The notes under the pieces are model-generated. The model was not told the origin of the DNA. It made no database searches and saw nothing but the letters and a program-made list of their open reading frames with translations. A stretch of DNA of 64,000 nt from Marinimicrobium locisalis (GTDB taxonomy: Bacteria > Pseudomonadota > Gammaproteobacteria > Pseudomonadales > Cellvibrionaceae): positions 124,001 through 188,000 of the forward strand of contig NZ_JBDLLG010000003.1 in the NCBI RefSeq assembly GCF_039822625.1, written 5' to 3'. Shown in pieces: positions 43,771-51,787 of this stretch (within the stretch, counting starts at the first letter, position 1; every line of letters starts with the position of its first letter). Position numbers and translations under genes: made by a program.

Positions 43771-44460
43771 ATGAACCACACCCAGCCCGGGGAGGGCCAT
43801 CCCAGCACCATGTGTCTCAGACCGCTCGATCGCATCGAAGCGCTGATTCAAAAAGCGAAAAAACGGGATCTAGAGACAGGACAGCTCAATCGCATACTGG
43901 AGCAGCGCGCCCGGCATCTGCACAGCGCTATCAAACTGCCTCGGGAGCAGGCCGCCGCCGCTCTGCGGGATTTTGTGGTGCGCTACATTGAGCATGTACC
44001 GGATTTCATCCAAGCCATTGACGACATCACCCGGGAAGCGGGTATTGATGACCGGGTTGAACCCCTACTGAACATCGCCTGTGATTACTTTCTATCGCCG
44101 CCGGAGCTGGTCAGCAGCCACAGTCAACTGGTCGCCATGCTCGATGAAAGCTACCTCGCCCACCGGCTGTTGGAGGAAGTTAATGACCGATTTATCGCCT
44201 ACTGCGGAATACCTCTCGCGCCAATGGACCTGACCCGGGCCAATGTCATCGCCCACGAACTGATCGGCGAGCCCTTCGCCAACGAACTCGACCAGGCCGT
44301 GCTGTTTTCGGCGGAGTTGTTGCTCAACGAGTATTCTTTTAACAGTAAGAACTTCCAGCGCTATGTGGCGCAACACCGCGACCGGGGGTGGTCGGAGGAG
44401 TTGCGCCGCTGGCCCTGCCTGGCCGCCGACTTGGCCATCGACCTGCGCTTCAGCTCCTAA
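43771..44460 (+). CDS. Conserved-looking cytoplasmic protein of unknown function
   Basis: This 229-residue protein has no signal or membrane segment and is predicted almost wholly helical. Recognisable stretches include LDRIEALIQKAKKRDLETGQ near 20, VEPLLNIACDYFLSPPELV near 95 and DLTRANVIAHELIGEPFANELD near 155. I do not recognise a family. An internal ATG at 43810 (Met14) could be the true start; neither has a strong SD. Its last 11 bp overlap the 3' end of the convergent peroxiredoxin gene. A 185-bp AT-rich upstream gap probably carries its promoter. Confidence 0.65.
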   Translation: MNHTQPGEGHPSTMCLRPLDRIEALIQKAKKRDLETGQLNRILEQRARHLHSAIKLPREQAAAALRDFVVRYIEHVPDFIQAIDDITREAGIDDRVEPLLNIACDYFLSPPELVSSHSQLVAMLDESYLAHRLLEEVNDRFIAYCGIPLAPMDLTRANVIAHELIGEPFANELDQAVLFSAELLLNEYSFNSKNFQRYVAQHRDRGWSEELRRWPCLAADLAIDLRFSS

Positions 44461-45004
44461 GCTGCGATAGGATATCCGTTGGGTTCAAATGCGGCGGGAA
44501 AATCGGATAGTACACCTGACGAACCACCCCGCCTTCAACCAACAGCGTCACCCGCTTAATGTAACGAGCACCGTCGTAATCGAACGTGGGCAGTTCCAGC
44601 TCCGTCGCCAAAACCAAGCCGGAGTCATTTAGTAGCGGAAAGGGCAAGTGTAATCGCTCGACCGCTTCCTTCTGGTCTTCCAGCGGCTGAGCGCTGACCC
44701 CGTAGATTTCCACCCCCAGGCGTTGGAACTCGGGGTAGCGGTCGCGGAAAGCGCAGCATTGGGTGGTGCAGCCCCGCGCCCCGGGAATTTTATTCCAGCC
44801 GCGCATCGGTGGCTGGTCGGGTTTGCCGGTCATCGGGTAGAAAAAAACCACGGCGGTACCGTTGATAGCGCTCAGGTCCACCGGTTCGCCGGAAGTGCTG
44901 GGAAGCGGCCGCTCGGGCAACGCCAAGCCCTGAAGGTGATCGCAAGCCCCGTCGGCCTGGGGCGCCGGCAAGTCCTCCGGCAACATATACAGATTTTTAG
45001 CCAT
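44450..45004 (-). CDS. Peroxiredoxin (AhpC/Bcp-like thioredoxin fold)
   Basis: This 184-residue protein has a peroxiredoxin core: LSAINGTAVVFFYPMTGKP near 48, then GARGCTTQCCAFRDRYPEF near 77-95. The peroxidatic and resolving cysteines sit as in the Bcp/PrxQ TPGCTxxACxFRD motif, although the usual Thr-Pro is Ala-Arg. VEIYGVSAQPLEDQ and FPLLNDSGLVLATELELPTF follow. It should reduce hydrogen or organic peroxides with thioredoxin. The ATG at 45004 has AAGGA 11 nt upstream. An upstream in-frame start lacks support. Confidence 0.82.
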   Translation of the reverse strand: MAKNLYMLPEDLPAPQADGACDHLQGLALPERPLPSTSGEPVDLSAINGTAVVFFYPMTGKPDQPPMRGWNKIPGARGCTTQCCAFRDRYPEFQRLGVEIYGVSAQPLEDQKEAVERLHLPFPLLNDSGLVLATELELPTFDYDGARYIKRVTLLVEGGVVRQVYYPIFPPHLNPTDILSQLRS

Positions 45005-45386
45005 AATTGCGGTTGTCCTTTCGATCCCGGAGCCCCGCCGCATGCGGGACGCCGGATTGTGAATCGGAACGAGCTGACATTCCGATCCTCGTCATTGTGG
45101 TGGGTGTCTTGTAACTGGGTGGTATGCGCGCCTACCGACCGCTCTGGGAGTTTCTCTTTCGGCACGGCCCCGCCTAGGAGCATTGCAAGGACTACGCCAG
45201 GCGCAAGCGCCGTGTCAGCTGAAACGGTCCCAGCCCCTCCCAGCTTTTTGAGTGTAGCTTGTCATTCCAGCGCCGTGCCACCGAACGGCGACCAAACCAA
45301 GGAGGGACCCATCGCCGGGGGCCAACCCCGGCCCCTTCGGACCACAATGCACGCTATTGGTGCGATCGGGCACGAGTGCCGAGCTC
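45005..45386. other. Intergenic region without recognised gene
   Basis: These 382 bp lie between the peroxiredoxin start and the modC stop, both minus-strand. Several frames are open because the region is GC-rich, but none has an SD or a recognisable product. It must hold the peroxiredoxin promoter and any modC terminator; no convincing hexamers or T-tailed stem were found. Confidence 0.4.
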
Positions 45387-46478
45387 TTACAGCAAGGCGG
45401 CCGTTTTTATCTGGGCGTAGCAATCCACCCCGGGGGCCAGCCGCAGCTCTTCCACCGACTTTCGGGTCACTCTTGCCAACAGAGGCTGCTCGCCGCAGCG
45501 CAGCTCAACGGTGACGCGCGAGGCATCATGGGGGGTTAGTCCGGTCACCTTCACCGGTAAGCAGTTAAGAATGCTGGTATCGCCCGAGGGGCTGAGGGTC
45601 AAGCTCACATCCCGGGCCGCCACCCGCAGGCGCACGGGCTGCCCGGGCTCACGGGGCTGACGGGTAAGGGTCAACGCACCGCCGGCCAGCGCCACGCGGG
45701 TCAGGGCGTAGTGGTCGTCGTGTCCCTCCACAGTGCCGGTCAATACCGCAGCGGCATCGTCGGCCTGGGCCAGAGGCAGGTCCGGGCGGGTTAAAATCTG
45801 CGCCAGCGGCCCGGAGGCAAGTACCCGCCCCGAGGCCATCACCACAAGATGGTCCGCCAACCGGGCCACCTCTTCTGGCGCGTGGCTCACGTACAGTACC
45901 GGGATCGACAGGCTATCGTGCAGCGTTTCCAGATAGGGAAGAATGGACTGCTTACTGGCCGGGTCGAGAGCGGCCAAGGGCTCATCCATCAGCAACAGAT
46001 CGGGACTGGTGGCCAGGGCTCGGCCGATGGCCACCCGCTGGCGCTCGCCGCCCGAGAGGGCCGAAACCGGGCGGGAAAACAGCGGCCCCAGGTTGAGCCA
46101 TTGGGTCAGGGTATCGGGGGAAAGGCGGCGCTCACGCGCGGGCGTTCGGCGCCAACCGTATTCAAGATTGGCGCGCACCGACAGGTGCTCGAACAGGCTC
46201 GCTTCCTGAAATACATAGCCCAGACGGCGCTTGTGGGTCGGGCGGAAATGGGTGGGCGATTGCCACACGTCCTCTCCCAACGCCAATCGTCCTCCTTCGA
46301 TCCGGTCCAACCCGGCCACCGCGCGCAGTAGCGAGGTTTTGCCGCAACCGGAGGGCCCCACCACCCCGGTTACCCCCTGCCCCGGCAGCTCGAGATCCAC
46401 CGACAGGTGGAAATCCCCCCGTCGGCTATCGAATTGCAGGGTCAGCGCCCCGCTGTTGGCATGAAACGCAGCGGTCAT
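45387..46478 (-). CDS. modC: Molybdate ABC transporter ATP-binding protein ModC
   Basis: This 363-residue ATPase has Walker A GPSGCGKTSLLRAVAG near 38, signature LSGGERQRVAIGRALA near 128, Walker B LLLMDEPLAALD near 148 and the H-loop SHAPEE near 187. The last 120 residues form the Mop/TOBE-type regulatory domain (around 235-360), which distinguishes ModC from sulfate and iron ATPases. It overlaps modB by 4 bp (ATGA). No modA is found upstream of modB. Confidence 0.92.
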   Translation of the reverse strand: MTAAFHANSGALTLQFDSRRGDFHLSVDLELPGQGVTGVVGPSGCGKTSLLRAVAGLDRIEGGRLALGEDVWQSPTHFRPTHKRRLGYVFQEASLFEHLSVRANLEYGWRRTPARERRLSPDTLTQWLNLGPLFSRPVSALSGGERQRVAIGRALATSPDLLLMDEPLAALDPASKQSILPYLETLHDSLSIPVLYVSHAPEEVARLADHLVVMASGRVLASGPLAQILTRPDLPLAQADDAAAVLTGTVEGHDDHYALTRVALAGGALTLTRQPREPGQPVRLRVAARDVSLTLSPSGDTSILNCLPVKVTGLTPHDASRVTVELRCGEQPLLARVTRKSVEELRLAPGVDCYAQIKTAALL

Positions 46479-47155
46479 GATTTTACCAACGTTACCCGAC
46501 GGTTAAGGCCATAGACCGCTAGTAATAGCACAAAGGACAATACCAGCAATCCCCCCGAGAGCCAGTGGGCTCGCGGGTAATCCAGACTCTCTACATGGTC
46601 GTAGATGGCAATCGAGAGCACTTGGGTCTCGCCGGGAATGTTGCCGCCAATCATCAGCACCACACCGAACTCCCCCAGCGTGTGGGCGAACCCCAGGACC
46701 GCCGCGGTCAGAAACCCCGGGCGCGCCAGAGGCAATACCACCGAGACAAACCGATCCCAGGTGCCGGCACGCAGGGTGGCTGCCGCCTCCAGCGGGCGTG
46801 ACCCGAGGCTGTTAAACGCGCCGGTCAATGGTTGCACCACGAAGGGAAGGGAGTACACCACCGAGCCGATGACCAGCCCGGTAAAACTAAAGGCGAGCGG
46901 CTCGCCCCAAAGCCATTGGGAGGTCGCCCCCAAGGGCCCGCGAGGCCCCAGTGCCAGCAAGAGGTAAAACCCGAGCACCGTCGGTGGCAGCACCAGAGGC
47001 AGCGCGACCATCGCCTCCACCAGAAACCGGTACCGCCAGCGGCTGCGCGCCAGCCACCACGCCAGGGGGGTGCCCACCGCCAACAAAATCAGTGTTGTTA
47101 GGGCTGCCAGTTTGAGGGTAATTCCGAGCGCGACCCAGTCAGCCGTTTGAATCAT
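46475..47155 (-). CDS. modB: Molybdate ABC transporter permease ModB
   Basis: This 226-residue permease has five to six predicted helices. The start MIQTADWVALGITLKLA is characteristic of ModB, as are PLVLPPTVLGFYLLLALG near 65 and the EAA loop EAAATLRAGTWDRFVSVVLPLA near 125. GFAHTLGEFGVVLMIGGNIPG near 160 is the family signature. The frame is open 45 codons further but without supporting sequence, so the ATG at 47155 is used. It is the first gene of modBC and diverges from a diguanylate cyclase gene; the expected modA is missing here. Confidence 0.92.
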   Translation of the reverse strand: MIQTADWVALGITLKLAALTTLILLAVGTPLAWWLARSRWRYRFLVEAMVALPLVLPPTVLGFYLLLALGPRGPLGATSQWLWGEPLAFSFTGLVIGSVVYSLPFVVQPLTGAFNSLGSRPLEAAATLRAGTWDRFVSVVLPLARPGFLTAAVLGFAHTLGEFGVVLMIGGNIPGETQVLSIAIYDHVESLDYPRAHWLSGGLLVLSFVLLLAVYGLNRRVTLVKS

Positions 47156-47328
47156 GAATTCAGCTAATCTCGCCAGATAATGGCGGTACTGTAGCACGAG
47201 CGCCAAAAGAACTGGGAGCATCGTACCGGTGGCACAAAAACTGACCTGAACTAGGCTTAAGGAACAGGCATAAAAGGATCTTCCACTCACGGGAGCACAG
47301 CGCTGCTCCCAACGCTCGGATTGGCGCC

Positions 47329-48372
47329 ATGACTATCGCTGACAGCCACAACCAGGCTCACAAGATCGACAATGACCGGCGTCGATACATCATGTCGTTT
47401 GTCAGTTACATCGCAGGCGCCGCGATTTTGTTCTATGGGGTGCGCCACTGGGCGGCGGGGAGCACCGCCCTGGCCGTTCTTTTGCTCAGCACAGCTCTCG
47501 CGTTTTTACTCACGGTGGGCTACTACCGGTGGTCCCGGAACATTGAGCGTGCCTGCCTGGTAGAGGCGGTGCTGGTGGCTATGTTCGTGCTTGCCCTGGT
47601 GTACCATGGGGGCTACGCCAATACCGCGCTTTATTGGGTATTCCCCTTCCCCGCCGTTCTGTTCGGCCTGCTGGGCGTGCGCAGGGCGCTGTTCGGCAAT
47701 ATTGTCATTCTGCTGGTGCTTGCCGTTTTATTGTTTACCCCGGATTTAACGCGGGCAGACTACCGCCCCGAGGAAACCAGCCGGTTTTTCGTCTCGGCGG
47801 TGCTGGTGGTGATTGTGTCTTGGATCAATGATTACTTCCGGGCACGCAGTCACCAGAAAATGGATGTACTGCAAGCCACCCGGGAGAAGCAGGCCAACAC
47901 CGATCCGCTAACGCTGCTGCCCAATCGCCGCTTCATCGACGCTCACTTGGGGCGGGATCTGGCACACAGGCCCGAAGAGTTTTTACCGATGGGCGTAGTG
48001 ATGTGCGATATCGATCATTTCAAACGGCTGAATGACCAGTTCGGCCACCACACGGGAGATTTGGTTCTCAAACAAGTGGCGGAGCACTTCCGCACGGCGC
48101 TGCGCCGACAGGACTTTGCCTGCCGGACCGGGGGTGAGGAGTTTCTCCTATTACTCCCCAAAACCGACCTGAAAGACACCCGCATGGTGGCGGAAAAAGT
48201 GCGTGAACAGCTCGCCCGTCAACCGCTTTCCATCCAGGGCCGGGAGCACGTGATCACCGCCAGCTTCGGAGCCACGGTCTGCAATACGGCCGACGCCCTG
48301 GGGGCGTCCGTGGAACAGGCGGATGAACTTCTCTACCGCTCCAAGCAGTCGGGTCGAAACAAAGTCACCTAG
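47329..48372 (+). CDS. Membrane-bound GGDEF diguanylate cyclase
   Basis: This 347-residue protein has about six N-terminal membrane helices over residues 20-170 with short loops, the outline of a small integral sensing module. A GGDEF domain follows (about 185-345). The active site is RTGGEEFLLLLPK near 268, with an I-site RRQD five residues before it. LTLLPNRRFIDAHLGRDL and VMCDIDHFKRLNDQFGHHTGD are present, so synthesis of c-di-GMP is expected. The first ATG lacks a strong SD. Its stop codon lies in a short tandem repeat. Confidence 0.88.
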   Translation: MTIADSHNQAHKIDNDRRRYIMSFVSYIAGAAILFYGVRHWAAGSTALAVLLLSTALAFLLTVGYYRWSRNIERACLVEAVLVAMFVLALVYHGGYANTALYWVFPFPAVLFGLLGVRRALFGNIVILLVLAVLLFTPDLTRADYRPEETSRFFVSAVLVVIVSWINDYFRARSHQKMDVLQATREKQANTDPLTLLPNRRFIDAHLGRDLAHRPEEFLPMGVVMCDIDHFKRLNDQFGHHTGDLVLKQVAEHFRTALRRQDFACRTGGEEFLLLLPKTDLKDTRMVAEKVREQLARQPLSIQGREHVITASFGATVCNTADALGASVEQADELLYRSKQSGRNKVT

Positions 48373-48398
48373 TAAAGTCACCTAGAACGTCACCTAAT
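48361..48398. repeat. Triple GTCACCTA repeat at a stop codon
   Basis: Three copies of GTCACCTA, about 13 bp apart, lie across the stop of the diguanylate cyclase and the 3' end of the convergent PstS-OmpA gene. The first copy supplies the TAG stop. Confidence 0.75.
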
Positions 48399-49802
48399 GA
48401 GCTGCGCGGCGCGCGGGCTCTCCCATTTATCCTTACCGTCACTGACCCGGCGGGAAGCATTGGCGTCAAAGACCCAAACCTCTACCCGCTGGTTTTTCAG
48501 CCGAGCCCCCTCTTTATTGGCCGCCACGGGAAGATCACTGCCGAAACCCACCACCGAGGCGGCGTGAATGCCCCGCTCCCGCAAGGCAGCCTTGACGCGT
48601 AGCGCGCGCATGCGAGACAACACCAAGGCCCGATGCTCAGTCTGCTCGGCGTCGCCAAAACCGATGAGCTGTAATTGCCGGCCGCGATTCTGAGGCAAGG
48701 CCAGGAACCGGCTCAGCCGCTGGAGATCCCATTGAGCTTTGTTGTCCAGGCGGGCGCTGCCAGCCTCAAAACGAAAGTTGATCGATAAGCGTTCGGCGTG
48801 CCTGACCAGCGTTTTGTAGGAGGCCGGCACCTCGGGGGCCAACTCAGGTTTCAGACTCACGGGGTTCTGGGAGACAAACCCCACCTTGGCCACCCGCTCC
48901 TGCCCGGCCCCACTGTGCACGAATGTGATGAACTCCCGCACCAGCGGGGGCGTGCGCCCCGGCAGGGTATACATGAACAGGCGCCGGGATAGAGCATAGT
49001 CCTCAGTGGCGACATAGAGAGGTTCGGGGCGCAGTGGTTGGGTGCCGTGCTGGGAGATGCTCAACGCCTTGGCCCGGCGTACGGAGGCCAAGCCGACGAA
49101 ACCAATGGCACCGGGATCCACCGCCACCGAATCGGATAGCCGGTCGTTGGACTCAAACCGACGGGCCGATTCGCTCAGGACATGGCGACCGTCGAGCACC
49201 ATGCTCTTGAAGCTGTCCCAAGTGCCGGACTTGTCGTCCCGGGCGTAGAGGCTGACGGCCAGATCCGGCCCGCCCAGCTCCGACCAGTTACGCACCTCGC
49301 CCGCAAATAGCTTGGCGACTTGCGCCACGGTGAGCGACTCCACCGGATTGGACGGGTGCACGATTACGGCCAAACCGTCGATGGCGACGACGTGCTCGGC
49401 CTCAAACGTGCCCATGGGACCGTAATCGGCCAGGAGGGACTGCTCAGATTCCTTAATCGGACGGGACGCCATGGCCACCTGCGCCTCGCCCGAGGCCAGC
49501 CCGCTCATTCCCGTGCCAGAGCCGTGGGCCGCCACGTCGATATGGACAGCGCCAGCGGCGAGTCGCCCTTCAACTCTATATTCGTTGTCCCGCTGACGCG
49601 CCCGAATACTGACGTCCCTAGCGCCCTTGTCGATAAGATAGTCACGCGCCAACTCCGGCGCCAACTTTGCACCAATCGTATTGGACCCGTGCAGGGTGAA
49701 AAGATGGCCCGATTGCCCCGAGGCAAAGGGAGAAACCGCTGCCGAGGCGGTGGATAACGACAGCCAGGCTGACACGACAAGCGTCAAACAACGCAAACCC
49801 AT
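48390..49802 (-). CDS. Phosphate-binding (PstS-like) protein fused to an OmpA peptidoglycan-binding domain
   Basis: This 470-residue exported protein has a signal peptide over residues 1-21. A periplasmic binding-protein module follows, with the phosphate-type sites LHGSNTIGAKLAPEL near 33-48, AHGSGTGMSGLASGEAQVAMASRP near 92-115 and SLYARDDKSGTWDSFKS near 200. The C-terminus (about residues 340-455) is an OmpA-like domain (INFRFEAGSARLDNKAQ, then LIGFGDAEQTEH, then LSRMRALRVKAAL). No Pst permease genes are adjacent. It may tether phosphate binding to the cell wall or act as a sensor. The architecture is known from proteobacteria but poorly characterised. Confidence 0.85.
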   Translation of the reverse strand: MGLRCLTLVVSAWLSLSTASAAVSPFASGQSGHLFTLHGSNTIGAKLAPELARDYLIDKGARDVSIRARQRDNEYRVEGRLAAGAVHIDVAAHGSGTGMSGLASGEAQVAMASRPIKESEQSLLADYGPMGTFEAEHVVAIDGLAVIVHPSNPVESLTVAQVAKLFAGEVRNWSELGGPDLAVSLYARDDKSGTWDSFKSMVLDGRHVLSESARRFESNDRLSDSVAVDPGAIGFVGLASVRRAKALSISQHGTQPLRPEPLYVATEDYALSRRLFMYTLPGRTPPLVREFITFVHSGAGQERVAKVGFVSQNPVSLKPELAPEVPASYKTLVRHAERLSINFRFEAGSARLDNKAQWDLQRLSRFLALPQNRGRQLQLIGFGDAEQTEHRALVLSRMRALRVKAALRERGIHAASVVGFGSDLPVAANKEGARLKNQRVEVWVFDANASRRVSDGKDKWESPRAAQLIR

Positions 49803-49877
49803 AGCTCACTCCTTATTGATACCAGCCGATCGAGAGACCGGCTAGCCAGTGCAGGCGCGCAGCTTAGGCGTGGAATG

Positions 49878-50603
49878 TTACGACTCTGTGAATGGGGCGT
49901 AGGCCGGTGCAAGTACCGCCCGGTAGTTTACCGGCTCGGAAACCCGGGCAAGCCAATGGCGCAGTGGCTTAGACAACAGCAGTTCGTCATCGTAAGGGTG
50001 TACCGAGAGCCGCAACGGGCGGTTGGGGCCGGCCCAGAGGCCGTTCGCGCGGTTCCAGGCCTGGAGCAGCGCCGCCCGCACCGGCGTATCAGCTTCAAAC
50101 CCAACCAGGGGCAAGGCGCGCCGCCGCCCACTGGGCAGGTGCCACAGACCGCGTGCGGTTTCGATATAGGAAAACGGAGAAGCGGCCAGATCCTCGCTCG
50201 TCAGCTCGCCCAACGCCCAAGCCGGGGGGACGTAGAGCGAGGGCGGGCGAAGCCCCTGGTGGACAAACCAACGGTAGTTCCGCTCCAGCAGTTCACGCAG
50301 AACAGCGCGGGGTTGGCCGAGGTGTTCGGCGGCGTGACGGGAGACCCAACGGGAGTGGCAGCGATGATACCACCCCCGAATACGCTCGGCCCGGTGAGTC
50401 CAGCCGTGGCCGGCCAGCTCCAGGCCCTGGGACTGCCAGCGCGCCAGCTGCGCCAAGTCCTTCGGCTGCCAGTCACGCCCCGGCACCACCAGCAACACAA
50501 CCCCGCGAGAGAGCGGCTCGGGCATCAACGCCAGCAGTCGCCCCACCCGCTCCAGAGTCTCCGGCATGACGTCGTGAATGGAGAGCAGTACCCGCATGGT
50601 CAC
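49878..50603 (-). CDS. DUF2334 polysaccharide deacetylase-family protein
   Basis: This 241-residue cytoplasmic protein starts VLLSIHDVMPETLERVGRLLALM, the DUF2334 form of the NodB fold, with the conserved Asp in HDV and histidines in ELAGHGWTHRAER near 65. PPSLYVPPAWALG near 130 and LSVHPYDDELLLS near 200 complete the core. It is the last of three overlapping genes with a glycosyltransferase and a sulfotransferase. The GTG start at 50603 overlaps the glycosyltransferase stop (GTGA) and has GGAG at 5 nt; ATG two codons later is possible. Confidence 0.84.
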   Translation of the reverse strand: MTMRVLLSIHDVMPETLERVGRLLALMPEPLSRGVVLLVVPGRDWQPKDLAQLARWQSQGLELAGHGWTHRAERIRGWYHRCHSRWVSRHAAEHLGQPRAVLRELLERNYRWFVHQGLRPPSLYVPPAWALGELTSEDLAASPFSYIETARGLWHLPSGRRRALPLVGFEADTPVRAALLQAWNRANGLWAGPNRPLRLSVHPYDDELLLSKPLRHWLARVSEPVNYRAVLAPAYAPFTES

Positions 50604-51787
50604 GCCTGCTCCAGAGCCGACTCCAGCCCACTCTGTGGGCCCGAGGGCAAGGGCGAACGAGAGCTGACGGTATGACGCAACAGCTCACACCAGTGGGTCA
50701 GACAGCGTTCATTGAGCGTGAGCGCTAGACCCGCCGCCCTGCGGGCCAGGGCGCGCCGCTGTTCGGGCGTCTCCGCCAACAGCCGTTGCAACGCCATGGC
50801 CGCGCTTTCTTCGGGGGGAATGACGCTGAGCCCCGGCCGAAGGCTGGGCCACTGTAGGATACCGCAACCGGAGGACACCAACACCAACCGCTCCCGGGCC
50901 ATGGCTTCCAGGGCGATAGTACCGAAGGATTCGAAGTGCGAAGGCAGCAACAGCAAGTCGTGGTGGTCCACCTCTGCCCTGAGGGCGGCCCGGTCCAGCC
51001 AGCCAAGCCACCGGAGGTTTGGAAGGGTGGCGGCCGCGCTCTTTACCCGGGCCCGCAAAGGCCCGTCCCCGGCGATGCTGAACTGCACCGAGGGGTGAAT
51101 GCGGGCCGCTTCCACAACGGCCTCAAGGTTTTTCTCCGCCGCCAACCGGCCGGCGAACAATATCCGCTCCAGATGCCCGCCGTGGGGCCGGCGGGCCGTT
51201 AGGGCGAACTCAGCGGATATGGGCGTGCCGATCAGGCCGGTGGCGGGGGCGCCCATGCGTTCGGCCAGTTCAAGCATTTCCCGCGAGTTGCCCAGTACCG
51301 ACCGGGCCCCGGCGAACAGGTAACGGTGGGAGCGCTCGAATAGCGAGTGCACCAGCCTACCCCGCCAGGACCCCTTCCAATAGAGTTGAGTCAGTTGTTC
51401 AAACGAGGTATGAAACCCGGCTAGCACCGGAATACCCGCCCGCCGGGCCAACCGCACCCCCAATAGACCGTAAGGTCCGGGGGTAGCCACAACCACCACT
51501 TGCGGCTGGAGTTGGCAAAGCGCCCGCTTGAGTGCCCAGGGGTTGGGAATACAGAGCTTCTGGGTTCGATCACCGGGCAGGGGCAAGGCCAACCCCGTGC
51601 GCCAGCGGCCGTTTTCCACTCGAGGCGAAAACAATTGGACCTCAGACATTAGGGGCGCCAGTTGCTCAAGCAGATCCTGATAGTAAGCGCCCACGCCGTT
51701 GCGCCCCGGGGCGGCATCGGAAATCACCGCCACGCGCATCCCCCGCGGACCACTGGAGGACAACGGCACCGTCGGCGGGTTCATCAT
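50600..51787 (-). CDS. Family 4 glycosyltransferase (GT-B fold)
   Basis: This 395-residue protein has RVAVISDAAPGRNGVGAYYQDLL near residues 17-39, the glycosyltransferase-4 start. PGPYGLLGVRLARRAGIPVLAGFHTSFEQL lies in the acceptor domain (around 100-130). The donor domain shows ILFAGRLAAEKNLEAVVEAA near 205 and the E-x7-E motif in ESFGTIALEAMARERLVLVS near 305. It resembles enzymes that glycosylate diacylglycerol or phosphatidylinositol. It overlaps the sulfotransferase stop by ATGA and the deacetylase start by GTGA, so the three are translated together. Confidence 0.86.
   Translation of the reverse strand: MMNPPTVPLSSSGPRGMRVAVISDAAPGRNGVGAYYQDLLEQLAPLMSEVQLFSPRVENGRWRTGLALPLPGDRTQKLCIPNPWALKRALCQLQPQVVVVATPGPYGLLGVRLARRAGIPVLAGFHTSFEQLTQLYWKGSWRGRLVHSLFERSHRYLFAGARSVLGNSREMLELAERMGAPATGLIGTPISAEFALTARRPHGGHLERILFAGRLAAEKNLEAVVEAARIHPSVQFSIAGDGPLRARVKSAAATLPNLRWLGWLDRAALRAEVDHHDLLLLPSHFESFGTIALEAMARERLVLVSSGCGILQWPSLRPGLSVIPPEESAAMALQRLLAETPEQRRALARRAAGLALTLNERCLTHWCELLRHTVSSRSPLPSGPQSGLESALEQA

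Noticed and set aside
45005..45386. Molybdenum-cofactor riboswitch near modC
   Set aside because: The stretch lies downstream of modC, not in the modB leader, and I could not identify the conserved riboswitch core.
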